Both the position numbers and the translations under genes were made by a program. Shown here in pieces: positions 15,802 through 23,947 of a stretch of DNA of 36,190 nucleotides (within the stretch, counting starts at the first letter, position 1; every line of letters starts with the position of its first letter). The stretch is taken from contig CATJJD010000212.1 of assembly GCA_949740385.1 (NCBI GenBank), positions 1-36,190 on the forward strand, in the 5' to 3' direction. Origin of the DNA: an uncultured Lachnospiraceae bacterium. Its GTDB lineage: Bacteria; Bacillota; Clostridia; Lachnospirales; Lachnospiraceae. The notes under the pieces were generated by a model. It was not told the origin of the DNA. It saw only the letters and a program-made list of their open reading frames with translations, and searched no databases.

Positions 15802-15867
15802 ATTTGACACTATTTTCTTTTGTTTTCCTCCCTGCCTATAGTCATTATGCATATTTTTCAGCTTTAG

Positions 15868-15880
15868 CTACCCGAGTAAC
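15868..15880. promoter_or_regulatory. Proximal repressor-like operator
   Basis: CTACCCGAGTAAC is a LacI-family-like imperfect palindrome with a central CpG. It lies about +9 to +21 from the start expected for the operon promoter, a classical place for repression by blocking transcription initiation. The adjacent LacI-family protein is the natural candidate to bind it. Confidence 0.55.
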
Positions 15881-15895
15881 CTTCGTTATATTTGT

Positions 15896-15924
15896 ATTAT
15901 ATTTTTCATTATCCGGTTTGTCAA
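15896..15924 (-). promoter_or_regulatory. Consensus promoter of the glycoside operon
   Basis: The minus strand carries a perfect TTGACA (15919-15924), a 17-bp spacer and a perfect TATAAT (15896-15901). It drives the binding-protein operon, with the start expected near 15889. Such a strong promoter suggests that control is by repression. Confidence 0.88.
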
Positions 15925-15956
15925 CCGCATTTTACGATATTTTTTGCATTTGGCTA

Positions 15957-15970
15957 ATATGTATACATAT
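15957..15970. promoter_or_regulatory. Perfect 14-bp palindrome, possible second operator
   Basis: ATATGTATACATAT is a perfect palindrome lying upstream of the operon -35 box and upstream of the regulator promoter. It does not resemble the two TACCC-type sites, so a different DNA-binding protein or chance in AT-rich DNA are both possible. Confidence 0.35.
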
Positions 15971-16020
15971 GACCGCCGATCCCCTTTGAAAAAGCGGAAT
16001 AATTAGTGGTTTTTCACATG

Positions 16021-16049
16021 TTGCACTTTTCTCCGTTTTATCTTACAAT
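16021..16049 (+). promoter_or_regulatory. Promoter of the LacI-family regulator gene
   Basis: TTGCAC (16021-16026), a 17-bp spacer and TACAAT (16044-16049) form a good SigA-type promoter. The expected start near 16056 coincides with an upstream ATG at 16056, which argues that translation begins at the later ATG at 16104. Confidence 0.72.
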
Positions 16050-16103
16050 ACTTAAATGGCGTACAGAAACAGTACTGATTTTATGCGCTTTTGGAGGATA
16101 AAA

Positions 16104-17132
16104 ATGGCAGTAACCCGCAAGGATGTGGCAAAAATGGCAAATGTATCCGTGGCCACCGTATCCTATGTCATCAACAACACAAAAAATGTAACCCCGGAGG
16201 TTCGAAAACGGGTGCTCGACGCGGTGGACGCCCTCAATTACCACCCGAATCTTCTGGCCAAGAGTCTGGCCACCAGGGAGACCAGACATGTGGCCATGCT
16301 GGTGGACAATATCCAGAATCCCCACTACGGGAGGCTGATGCGCGGCGTTCAGCACGCGGCCGAGCAGGAGGGCTACATCGTCTCCGTCCTCTCCATCAAC
16401 TACTCCACCAGGGAGGCGATGCGCGAGCTCGTCTCAAGGGGCGTAGACGGCGTGATTCTCGCCCTGGGCGGCTACAGCATCCGGGATTTTTCCGACATGA
16501 ACCTTCCGACGGTCTACGAGACGGCGACGCTTCAGACCAGCTACCGGAAAGCGATCTTTGACATGGTGCGTCTCTTTCGGGATCTGGGGCACCGGCGCAT
16601 CGCCTTCTTAAGCGGTCTTCCGCTGACGGAGAGGCCCCATGTCCGCTTCCGGGATTTCATGGACGCGCTGCAGAGCTTTCGTATTGAAATGTGTCCGGAG
16701 CTGTTTATCGACGGGGACGGCGCCACCGACGAGGCAGCCGGCTACGAGGCGGCAGACAGGCTCTTAAACTGCGGCAGCGAGTTCACGGCGGTCTTTACGG
16801 TCAACGACCTGATGGCCATCGGGGCCTTAAAGCGTCTCTGGGAGGCAGGACTTAAGGTTCCCGCGGACGTCTCCGTGGTGGGCTGTGACGGCATCAGCTC
16901 AAGCGCCTACACGATCCCGCCCCTCTCCACGATTCAGAGCCACTCCTTTAAGCTGGGGGAGGCGCTTATGCTCCAGCTCATCTCACAGATCCACCCGGAG
17001 CGGGAGCTGGCAATGCCGGTGCAGATCATCGAGGCGAAATTTGTGGAGCGGGAGAGCGTCGGGCCGGCCAGAAAGCTGTCCGGGGTCCCGCGATTTTTAC
17101 AGCAGCCGCATTCACCGAACCAGACAGGATGA
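16104..17132 (+). CDS. LacI-family transcriptional regulator
   Basis: This 342-residue repressor has the standard layout. An N-terminal helix-turn-helix TRKDVAKMANVSVATVSYVI (4-23) is followed by a hinge helix with NLLAKSLATR (49-58). A periplasmic-binding-protein-like sensor domain follows, including MLVDNIQNPHYGRLMRGV and GDGATDEAAGYEAA. I chose ATG 16104 because GGAGG lies 7 nt before it and it matches the family N-terminus MAVTRKDVAK; the upstream in-frame ATG at 16056 falls at the predicted transcription start. The gene is divergent from the glycoside operon, which has two candidate operators, so a local repressor induced by a rhamnoside-derived sugar is likely. Only 24 bp separate it from aroC, so both may be on one transcript. 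Confidence 0.92.
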   Translation: MAVTRKDVAKMANVSVATVSYVINNTKNVTPEVRKRVLDAVDALNYHPNLLAKSLATRETRHVAMLVDNIQNPHYGRLMRGVQHAAEQEGYIVSVLSINYSTREAMRELVSRGVDGVILALGGYSIRDFSDMNLPTVYETATLQTSYRKAIFDMVRLFRDLGHRRIAFLSGLPLTERPHVRFRDFMDALQSFRIEMCPELFIDGDGATDEAAGYEAADRLLNCGSEFTAVFTVNDLMAIGALKRLWEAGLKVPADVSVVGCDGISSSAYTIPPLSTIQSHSFKLGEALMLQLISQIHPERELAMPVQIIEAKFVERESVGPARKLSGVPRFLQQPHSPNQTG

Positions 17133-17156
17133 AGCATACAGGAAAGGAAAGCAGAT

Positions 17157-18260
17157 ATGGCAGCAGGCTCTACATACGGAACACTCTTTAAACTCACAAC
17201 CTGGGGGAAATCCCACGGAAAAGGCGTCGGCGTCGTCATTGACGGCTGCCCGGCGGGGCTTCCCCTTGACGAATCCGACATCCAGAAGTACCTGGACCGC
17301 AGAAAGCCCGGCCAGTCCCGCTTCACGACACAGAGAAACGAGGCGGATGCCGCAGAGATTCTCTCCGGCGTCTTCGAGGGAAGGACCACGGGAACACCCA
17401 TCTCCGTCCTGGTGCGCAACAGGGATCAGCGCTCAAAGGACTACAGCGAGATCGCCTCGTACTACCGCCCCGGCCACGCGGACTTCTGCTTCGACGCAAA
17501 ATACGGCTTCCGGGATTACCGGGGCGGCGGCCGCTCCTCGGGCCGGGAGACCATTGCAAGAGTGGCGGCGGGGGCTGTGGCGGCGAAGGTGCTCGCCAGT
17601 ATGGGCATTACCGTCACGGCGTACACGCTCTCCATCGGCCCCGTCACCGCCGACAGGGCCCGCTTTGACCAAAAGCAAATCGCAGAAAACGACCTCTGTA
17701 TGCCGGACGCCGCAGCAGCAGCCGCCGCTGCGGACTACCTGTCGGACTGCATGAAGCGCAGGGACTCCGCCGGCGGCATCTGCGAGTGCGTCGTGACCGG
17801 GCTTCCCGCGGGGCTTGGGGAGCCGGTCTTTGAGAAGATCGACGCCGCCCTCGCAAAGGCCATACTCTCCATCGGGGCCGTCAAAGGCTTTGAGATCGGA
17901 GACGGCTTTGGAGCCGCTGCGGCCACCGGACAGTCCAACAACGACAGCTTCTGCATGAAGGACGGCGCGGTAAAAAAGAGGACGAACCACTCCGGCGGAA
18001 CGCTCGGAGGGCTGACCGACGGGGCGCCCCTTGTATTCCGCGCCGCCATAAAGCCCACGCCGTCCGTCGCCGCAAAGCAGAACACCGTAAATCGAAACGG
18101 CGGGGAGATAAGCATAGAGATTAAGGGACGGCACGATCCGATTATCGTGCCGAGAGCCGTTGTCGTGGTGGAGTCCATGGCCGCCGTCACACTGCTGGAT
18201 GCGCTGCTCATGAACATGACCGCAAGGCTCGACCGCATTGTGGACTTTTACCGCAGATAA
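17157..18260 (+). CDS. aroC: Chorismate synthase
   Basis: The enzyme converts 5-enolpyruvylshikimate-3-phosphate to chorismate using reduced FMN, the last step of the shikimate pathway. The 367-residue protein has the signature blocks in order: WGKSHGKGVGVVIDG (H20 region; the family more often has GESHG), YRPGHADF (H107), GGGRSSGRETIARVAAGA (123-140) and a C-terminal KPTPSV block. AGGAAAGCAGAT precedes the ATG. It is 24 bp downstream of the LacI-family gene and 34 bp upstream of a hemerythrin gene, with no other shikimate genes nearby, so its transcription may be tied to the sugar regulator's promoter. Confidence 0.97.
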   Translation: MAAGSTYGTLFKLTTWGKSHGKGVGVVIDGCPAGLPLDESDIQKYLDRRKPGQSRFTTQRNEADAAEILSGVFEGRTTGTPISVLVRNRDQRSKDYSEIASYYRPGHADFCFDAKYGFRDYRGGGRSSGRETIARVAAGAVAAKVLASMGITVTAYTLSIGPVTADRARFDQKQIAENDLCMPDAAAAAAAADYLSDCMKRRDSAGGICECVVTGLPAGLGEPVFEKIDAALAKAILSIGAVKGFEIGDGFGAAAATGQSNNDSFCMKDGAVKKRTNHSGGTLGGLTDGAPLVFRAAIKPTPSVAAKQNTVNRNGGEISIEIKGRHDPIIVPRAVVVVESMAAVTLLDALLMNMTARLDRIVDFYRR

Positions 18261-18294
18261 TAACAGATACCGATTAAAAACAGGGGGAAATGAT

Positions 18295-19092
18295 ATGTAC
18301 CAGTTTACCGAAGACTGCATCATTGGAATCGAAGAAATCGACAGGGAGCACCGCAGGCTGTTTGACCTGATCAACGAGGCCGCGGAGCTTCTGGCCTTAC
18401 AGTCCGCCGCGGCGGCGCCGGTTTGCCGTATACTGGCGGAGCTAAAAGATTACGCAAACACTCACTTTGCCCACGAAGAGGCGTACATGGAAAAGACAAA
18501 AGACCCGGAGCTTGTGCTGCAGAGGAAGGAGCACGCGGCCTTCCGCGAAAAGCTTGCGGCCCTTCTGTCCGCTTCCGTGACAGAGGACAACGCCGCCGAA
18601 AAGCTGAATGAGATTCTCATCTTCCTGGTGCGCTGGCTCTACCGCCACATTTTAAGCAGCGACATGATGATCGGAAGGCAGCCGGCCGCAGAGGACCCGT
18701 TTGCTTTCACCGACCGATACCGCACCGGAATCGAGCTGATCGACAGGGAGCACATGCGCCTGTTTGAGATCATCCGCGACGTGAACGAAGTGATTCACAA
18801 CAACCTGCTCCACGACAAGTTCGACGAGATCATGCGCCTTTTGGATGAGCTGCGCTCCTACACCGAATTTCACTTCGCCGACGAGGAAAACTACATGCAA
18901 AAGATCAATTATCCGGACATCGAGGCCCAGAAGCGGGCTCACGCCGCCTTTGTGGCCCGCCTCACGGAGATCGACATCGACGACCTGGACTCGATTGACG
19001 ACAACCAGCAGGAATATCTGCAGGAGCTGATCCAGTTCCTGGGCGGCTGGCTCATCAACCACATTCTGAAGATGGACAAACAGATCGGGTAA
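18295..19092 (+). CDS. Tandem double-domain bacteriohemerythrin
   Basis: This 265-residue cytoplasmic protein is made of two hemerythrin domains, each able to carry an oxygen-binding di-iron centre. Domain 1 has H19, H57, E61, H80, H118 and D123; domain 2 has H153, H193, E197, H216, H256 and D261. These fit the order H, HxxxE, H, HxxxxD of bacteriohemerythrin. Single-domain proteins of about 135 residues are usual, so this is a duplication in one chain. The start at 18295 follows GGGGGAAATGAT; the frame extends upstream without a better site. In anaerobes such proteins bind O2 or iron and protect against oxidative stress. It probably shares a transcript with aroC and ends 3 bp from the convergent FlxA-like gene. 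Confidence 0.93.
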   Translation: MYQFTEDCIIGIEEIDREHRRLFDLINEAAELLALQSAAAAPVCRILAELKDYANTHFAHEEAYMEKTKDPELVLQRKEHAAFREKLAALLSASVTEDNAAEKLNEILIFLVRWLYRHILSSDMMIGRQPAAEDPFAFTDRYRTGIELIDREHMRLFEIIRDVNEVIHNNLLHDKFDEIMRLLDELRSYTEFHFADEENYMQKINYPDIEAQKRAHAAFVARLTEIDIDDLDSIDDNQQEYLQELIQFLGGWLINHILKMDKQIG

Positions 19093-19095
19093 ACA

Positions 19096-19761
19096 TCAGT
19101 TCTCCTTATCTTTCGTTTCCTCTTCCGCCTCCTCCGTTTTGGTCCTTCTGTCCTCCTCTTCGGCTCTGCGGATGTTCTCCATGCTCTCTTCGGCATCCGA
19201 GAGGGCCGAAGACCGGTATGCGCTCACATCCTCCATCCGCTCCTTCACATCCGACAGCTCCTCTCTCTTTCGCGTCGTATCCGTGCACCGTCTGCCCGCG
19301 TCCAGCTCAATCTCCGACGCCAGAACCCGCGCCCTGCCCTCCATGGAAATCTCCACGGTGTCGCAGGCCCTGGACTGCTTTAACGCAGTGTCCGCACCGA
19401 TCAGCGCCTGCTGGCTGCCGCCGGAGAGCCCGGTATCCGCTTTTTCAGTCCCCTCCTTTTGTCCGGTTCTCTGTTCGGACTGCTTCGTCTGCTCCATGCG
19501 CTCCTGCCGCTCTTTTGTCTTTACGTCGATCTGATGCTGCCTGAGCTCCTGATTCAGCCGCGCGATCTCCTGCTGAATCTCCTGCCTGCGCTTCATCTTC
19601 TCCTCCATGCTGATGTCGCCGTTGTTCGAGAGCTCCTTTAGCTTTTCCTGCTGGCTCATAATCTGTTTTTTCAGATTTCTGCTGACGGCATCCTCCCCCG
19701 CACCGACAGCCGGCTGCGCCGCCGGCATACTGTTCTCTGCGCCAATTCTGCCAATAACCAT
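19096..19761 (-). CDS. FlxA-like coiled-coil protein
   Basis: This 221-residue, highly charged protein resembles the FlxA-like family over about residues 28-78 (NLKKQIMSQQEKLKELSNN and then EIQQEIARLNQELRQHQ), a long predicted coiled coil. The rest is Glu/Lys/Arg-rich and probably helical or disordered. The N-terminus MVIGRIGAENSMPAAQP is short and non-cleaved. FlxA was found as a flagellar-regulon gene in Escherichia coli, but its function is unclear and no flagellar gene lies nearby. AAAGGAGAACGATT precedes the ATG. The two-component genes are upstream on the same strand (134-bp gap). Confidence 0.65.
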   Translation of the reverse strand: MVIGRIGAENSMPAAQPAVGAGEDAVSRNLKKQIMSQQEKLKELSNNGDISMEEKMKRRQEIQQEIARLNQELRQHQIDVKTKERQERMEQTKQSEQRTGQKEGTEKADTGLSGGSQQALIGADTALKQSRACDTVEISMEGRARVLASEIELDAGRRCTDTTRKREELSDVKERMEDVSAYRSSALSDAEESMENIRRAEEEDRRTKTEEAEEETKDKEN

Positions 19762-19895
19762 AATCGTTCTCCTTTCTTTCGCAAATCAATCGGGCAATAC
19801 TGCCGCTCCTGCCATGTATATCGAAAACGATGGAGGTCCGGTGAACCCATTTGCCGCAGAAAACACATTTTTTGCTGTAAAAGAACGAAAGAAGC

Positions 19896-21281
19896 TCACA
19901 GAAGCTGCATCATCACCCGCAGCACACAGCACGCCCCGCCGTCGCACTTTTCCGTGCCGATCTCCAGGTCCCCGTAATACTTTGCCGCCACCCGGCGGAT
20001 ATTCAAAAGCCCCACCCCGTGCCCGCAGGAGGCCTTTTCGGAGCGGGGCAGCCCCGTCCTTTTGTCCGGAAAAAGGCTGCCCGAAAAGCTGTTTGCCACC
20101 TCGATGATATACATATTTTTCACGCGCCGGGAGGACAGGCGCACAAAAGGGCAGTGCTCCTTTGACGCCGCTGCGGCTGCATTGTCCAATGCGTTGTTCA
20201 GTATAACGCTGATGTCAAAGGCGTCGATTCTCCCGCTCCCCGGAAAACTAAAATCGCACGCAAAGCGGATTCCCTTCTCCTGCATCTCCTTTTTTCGGCC
20301 GGACAAAATCACATCCGTCACCGGGCTTCCGGTTCCCTCCTCGAAAACAACGTCCAAAAGCTGCCGCTGAAACGCCGCCGCGTACTCTCTCGCCTCCTGA
20401 ATCGAGCCCTTTTCCCACAGCCGCTCCAGCGTGATAAAGTGGTTTTTCGCGTCGTGGCGCAGGCTCCTCATATCCTGCCAGAGAAGCTCCGTGTAAGCGA
20501 TGCTTCTCTTCATGTCCTCAATCTGCCGGGCCAAAACCTCCCGCTGCGTCTCACTGACACTCTCGTTTTTCCACCGGCGGAACACATACGTCCCCGCAAA
20601 TATGACAAGAAAGCAGAACAGGCTGTATAAAAGCATCAGAATATCGTAGCCGCCGTACAGCTCGAAGGGGCTTTTCCCCGTGTCCCTCCCATAGACATAA
20701 TTGAAATAGCGAAGCACGGCGTATGCCACAAGCCCCGACACCGACGGCATCACAAGAAGAAAAAATTCGCTGCCTGTCATGTGCTCCGGCTCGCTCCCGT
20801 AAGCTTTGCGCAGACAAAAAAATGCCCCGCACATGAGAAGGCTGCCAAGAAGCGCCTCCGATACAAGCTGAAGCACAAAAACATAAAACCAGAACCAGTC
20901 ATTTTCAGATGAAAACAGGCGTCCCGCCAGCAGATGACCGGCGTTTCCGATGCAGGCCACCACGCGGAAAGCCTGCCAGCGGACGCAAAAAAACGTAACC
21001 GCAAGAAAGAGCTTCTGGGCAAAATACGATCGGTCCCGCCAGATCATCACAAGAAACGAGGCAGACATGGCCGCTGCATACACGGCCATCACATTCACGT
21101 AAAAAGGGACCAGATCCGCCGCCAGCACAATACCAGCAAAGACAGCCCCCACAGCCCCCGCGCGCCTTCTCGCCGACAGAAAAGGCCTGACAAACACCGC
21201 AAAGCAGTACGCCGCAAACACCGTGGTGCACAGGGAATACACTGCCAGCGCAAATTCATAACAGAAATCAATCCGGCTCAA
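19896..21281 (-). CDS. GHKL sensor histidine kinase (LytS/AgrC-like)
   Basis: This 461-residue kinase has six to seven transmembrane helices in residues 1-235, resembling AgrC-type peptide sensors. A cytoplasmic dimerisation helix follows, with SLRHDAKNHF where H276 is the likely phosphorylation site. The GHKL ATPase domain shows the N-box LNNALDNA (362-369) and the G-box GHGVGLLNI. It starts at TTG 21281 directly after the regulator's TAG (TAGTTG), with AAAGGGG as ribosome binding site, so the pair is translationally coupled. The signal is unknown; there is no AgrD-like peptide or AgrB peptidase visible nearby. Confidence 0.9.
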   Translation of the reverse strand: MSRIDFCYEFALAVYSLCTTVFAAYCFAVFVRPFLSARRRAGAVGAVFAGIVLAADLVPFYVNVMAVYAAAMSASFLVMIWRDRSYFAQKLFLAVTFFCVRWQAFRVVACIGNAGHLLAGRLFSSENDWFWFYVFVLQLVSEALLGSLLMCGAFFCLRKAYGSEPEHMTGSEFFLLVMPSVSGLVAYAVLRYFNYVYGRDTGKSPFELYGGYDILMLLYSLFCFLVIFAGTYVFRRWKNESVSETQREVLARQIEDMKRSIAYTELLWQDMRSLRHDAKNHFITLERLWEKGSIQEAREYAAAFQRQLLDVVFEEGTGSPVTDVILSGRKKEMQEKGIRFACDFSFPGSGRIDAFDISVILNNALDNAAAAASKEHCPFVRLSSRRVKNMYIIEVANSFSGSLFPDKRTGLPRSEKASCGHGVGLLNIRRVAAKYYGDLEIGTEKCDGGACCVLRVMMQLL

Positions 21282-21992
21282 CTAATCGCCCCTTTTCCTG
21301 TTGATATAACCCATGTAACAGCGCACAAACTCCGCGAACTGTTTTCTGGCCACGGGAACCTCCCCCCGCTTCAGCCAGACGGTCGTCGCGTCGTAGCGCT
21401 CCACGTAATCCAGATTCACAAGATACCCCCGGTGGGTCCGGCAGAAATCCTCCCCCGCCTCCCGCTGCAGCTCCTTCATTCTCCCGTAGTACTCAATGTC
21501 CTCCGCCGCCGTGTGGAGCACAATCCTTCGGTCGTACACCTCCGCGTACTCAATGTCAGATAAGTACACGGTCCGATGCTTTCCCTTAGACATAACAAGA
21601 AGCGACGGCCGCCTCTGTCCGGGACCGCTCTCCCTTTTCCTGCACTGCTCCACCGCCCGGTTTAAAACCTGCGCGAACTTCTCGTCGGAAAACGGCTTCA
21701 GCAGATAGTGAAAGGCCCCCACGTCAAAGGCGTCGAACACATAATCCCGAAAAGCCGTCACAAAAATCAGCTCGGTCGAATCGCTTCGCTCCCGCAGCCT
21801 CCTGGCCGTCTCCATGCCGTCCGGCGGCGGCATTTTTATATCCAGAAAGAGAATGTCCAAAGGCTCATTTTCCGCAAGGAGCGCTGCTCCCGACTCGTAG
21901 ACCGTCACAGCCTCCGCCGGGTACAGTCCCCTCACCTTCCCAAAGATCAGCTCCCGAACCTCACGGTTGTCGTCACAGACACCGATTCTCAT
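21282..21992 (-). CDS. LytTR-family response regulator
   Basis: This 236-residue protein has an N-terminal receiver domain with the acidic pocket CDDN, phosphoacceptor Asp51 in FLDIKMP, and the switch residues FVTAF and LKPF. A C-terminal LytTR DNA-binding domain follows (about 130-230) with YLSDIEYAEVYDRRIVLHT and CRTHRGYLVNLDYV. It is the partner of the kinase immediately downstream. Good ribosome binding site GGGAGGAGCGATAT. It begins 27 bp after trhP, and a GGGGATTCCCC palindrome lies in that gap. LytTR regulators usually control surface, toxin or quorum-sensing genes; no target is obvious here. Confidence 0.93.
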   Translation of the reverse strand: MRIGVCDDNREVRELIFGKVRGLYPAEAVTVYESGAALLAENEPLDILFLDIKMPPPDGMETARRLRERSDSTELIFVTAFRDYVFDAFDVGAFHYLLKPFSDEKFAQVLNRAVEQCRKRESGPGQRRPSLLVMSKGKHRTVYLSDIEYAEVYDRRIVLHTAAEDIEYYGRMKELQREAGEDFCRTHRGYLVNLDYVERYDATTVWLKRGEVPVARKQFAEFVRCYMGYINRKRGD

Positions 21993-22019
21993 ATATCGCT
22001 CCTCCCATGGGGAATCCCC

Positions 22020-23273
22020 TCACAGATCCTGAAAAACCGGCGCAGCCTCCGGCCTTCGCAGCAGATCATACGCCTCCGCCTCCACGCCAGTATCCACATA
22101 GAACACCTGCCTGGAATGCGGACAGGAGGAAATGGGTTCACCCGACTCGTCTGTCATGGCGCGCACCGTCGCCTTCACGTTGCGCCCGTCTGGCTTCATA
22201 ATCTCGATCTCGTCTCCCACCGAAAACTTGTTGCGCTGCTCCACCCGGTACATGCCCCTCTCATTCCGCTCTCCCACAAGCCCAAGGTAGGTGTACCCCC
22301 TCTCGTAGGTGTTGCTGTCGTAGATCTGCGCCTCCTCCGTGGGCTTCCCGTAGAAAAAGCCGGTGGTAAACTGCCGGTACGTGCAGCTTCTGATCTGCTC
22401 CTCATACCAGGACATATTGGCCCGGTATGTTTCGGGGGACTTTCGATAATCGTCGATGGCTCTGCGGTACGTCCTTGCAACCGTCGCCACATAGAGCGCC
22501 GTCTTCATGCGCCCCTCAATCTTGAAGCTGTCGATTCCCGCCTCAATCAGATCCGGTATATGATCGATCATGCACAGATCCCGGGAATTAAAAATGTAGG
22601 TTCCCCGCTCGTTCTCGTACACCGGAAAATATTCCCGGGGCCGCTTCTCCTCCACCACCGCGTACTTCCAGCGGCACGGGTGCGTGCAGGCCCCCTGATT
22701 TGCATCCCTGCCGGTAAAATAGTTGGAGAGCAGGCATCTGCCCGAGTAGGAGATACACATGGCCCCGTGGACAAAGGTCTCAATCTGCAGCTCGTCCGGG
22801 ACGTTGGCGCGGATCTCCCGGATCTCCGCAAGGGAAAGCTCTCTTGCCGTCACCACCCTTGCGGCTCCCAGCCCGTGCCAGAACCGGAAGGTGCCGTAGT
22901 TGCAGTTGTTGGCCTGGGTGCTTATGTGCCGGTCAATATCGCAGACTCCCCCCGCCGTCACAAACACCGCAGGGTCTGCGATAATCAGCCCGTCGGGCCG
23001 CTCCGGCTTCATATTTCCAAGCTCCGTCAGGTACGCTCTCACCCCGTCAAGATCCCTGTTATGTGCTAAAATATTCACGGTCACATAGACCTTCACGCCC
23101 CTTTTGTGGGCAAACACGATCCCCTCGGCCATCTCCTCCATGGAAAAATTCTTCGCCTTCGCCCGAAGCCCGAAGGCCTCGCCGCCGATGTATACCGCGT
23201 CTGCGCCGTAGATTACGGCCACCTTTAACACCTCCAGGCTGCTGGCCGGGACAAGTAACTCAATCTCTCTCAT
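22020..23273 (-). CDS. trhP: U32 peptidase-family tRNA hydroxylase (TrhP-like)
   Basis: This 417-residue protein has the U32 signature ETFVHGAMCISYSGRC (165-180), followed by C196 and C200 in ACTHPC; these conserved cysteines probably bind an iron-sulfur cluster. In Escherichia coli and Bacillus subtilis, TrhP proteins hydroxylate U34 of certain tRNAs to 5-hydroxyuridine, using prephenate. The start codon overlaps the stop of the methyltransferase gene (ATGA, 23270-23273). That partner is TrmR-like, which would methylate ho5U, so the pair forms a two-step wobble-uridine modification unit as in Bacillus. The symbol is assigned by similarity and synteny. Confidence 0.85.
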   Translation of the reverse strand: MREIELLVPASSLEVLKVAVIYGADAVYIGGEAFGLRAKAKNFSMEEMAEGIVFAHKRGVKVYVTVNILAHNRDLDGVRAYLTELGNMKPERPDGLIIADPAVFVTAGGVCDIDRHISTQANNCNYGTFRFWHGLGAARVVTARELSLAEIREIRANVPDELQIETFVHGAMCISYSGRCLLSNYFTGRDANQGACTHPCRWKYAVVEEKRPREYFPVYENERGTYIFNSRDLCMIDHIPDLIEAGIDSFKIEGRMKTALYVATVARTYRRAIDDYRKSPETYRANMSWYEEQIRSCTYRQFTTGFFYGKPTEEAQIYDSNTYERGYTYLGLVGERNERGMYRVEQRNKFSVGDEIEIMKPDGRNVKATVRAMTDESGEPISSCPHSRQVFYVDTGVEAEAYDLLRRPEAAPVFQDL

Positions 23274-23947
23274 GCTTCCTCACTGCTCCCGTCATTTTTC
23301 GAAACTGCCACCCGCTCACTCACCGTGATGCCGTCCCCCACCGGAAGAACCGCCGTCACAAGCTCCTTGCTGTGGGTCAGCACGTACAGATACTCCCGCA
23401 TCCTTCTGTGGATCGTGCGCTTTCGCCTGGTCAGCAGGTAGTGGGACTCCACAATCTCCCCCTCCTGCAGCACGTTGTCGCTCACAAGCGTTCCGCCGAC
23501 GGAGAGCAGCCGAAGCACCTCCGGAAGAAAATTGATATACTGGGCCTTCGCCGCATCCATAAAGATCAGGTCAAAGGGCTCCGACAGCGTCTTAAGCACA
23601 TCTGCCGCATCCCCTGCAAGGAGCGTGATCTGCTCCTCTCTCCCGGCCTCCGCAAAATTCTCTCTCGCCAGCGGAATCCGCTTCCCGTAATTTTCGATGG
23701 TCACAATCCGGCAGTCTGCCGGGGCGTACTCCGCCATGAGAAGGGCGGAAAATCCAACCGCCGACCCAACCTCCAGTATCCGCTTCGGCTTTTTCATGGC
23801 CAGAAGAAGTCTTAAGAAGGTCTGCATGCTCTTTCGGATTACCGGCACGCCGCCTTCGACAGCCTTTTTCTCCAGCTCCTCTAAAAAAGGCGTCATGCCG
23901 GCGTCCAGCGAATTGATGTACGCATCCAGCCGCTCTCCGATAATCAT
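23270..23947 (-). CDS. trmR: tRNA 5-hydroxyuridine O-methyltransferase (TrmR-like)
   Basis: This 225-residue class I SAM-dependent O-methyltransferase is of the catechol-methyltransferase type. Motif I is ILEVGSAVGFSALLMAEY (57-74), the acidic end of strand 2 is IVTIENY, and the metal-binding region is DLIFMDAAKAQY (D131). In Bacillus subtilis TrmR methylates ho5U34 to 5-methoxyuridine, and its gene sits between mltG and the TrhP genes. The same order is seen here, which favours this over other small-molecule methyltransferases. It has 4-bp ATGA overlaps at both ends, indicating tight translational coupling. Confidence 0.85.
   Translation of the reverse strand: MIIGERLDAYINSLDAGMTPFLEELEKKAVEGGVPVIRKSMQTFLRLLLAMKKPKRILEVGSAVGFSALLMAEYAPADCRIVTIENYGKRIPLARENFAEAGREEQITLLAGDAADVLKTLSEPFDLIFMDAAKAQYINFLPEVLRLLSVGGTLVSDNVLQEGEIVESHYLLTRRKRTIHRRMREYLYVLTHSKELVTAVLPVGDGITVSERVAVSKNDGSSEEA

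Larger units (their letters stand above)
15698..16103. other. Divergent control region between the glycoside operon and its LacI regulator
   Basis: This AT-rich 406-bp gap holds the operon promoter, two repressor-like sites, a 14-bp palindrome and the regulator promoter, each listed separately. The operon transcript would have a leader of about 190 nt. I see no clear riboswitch fold and no convincing catabolite (cre) box. Confidence 0.7.

Noticed and set aside
15698-15889. Riboswitch in the operon leader
   Set aside because: The roughly 190-nt leader contains operator-like palindromes but no recognisable riboswitch core; the divergent LacI-family regulator explains control more simply.
16056-16103. 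Upstream ATG as the start of the LacI-family regulator
   Set aside because: It lies at the predicted transcription start, lacks a ribosome binding site, and adds 16 residues not typical of the family. ATG 16104 has GGAGG and the canonical N-terminus.
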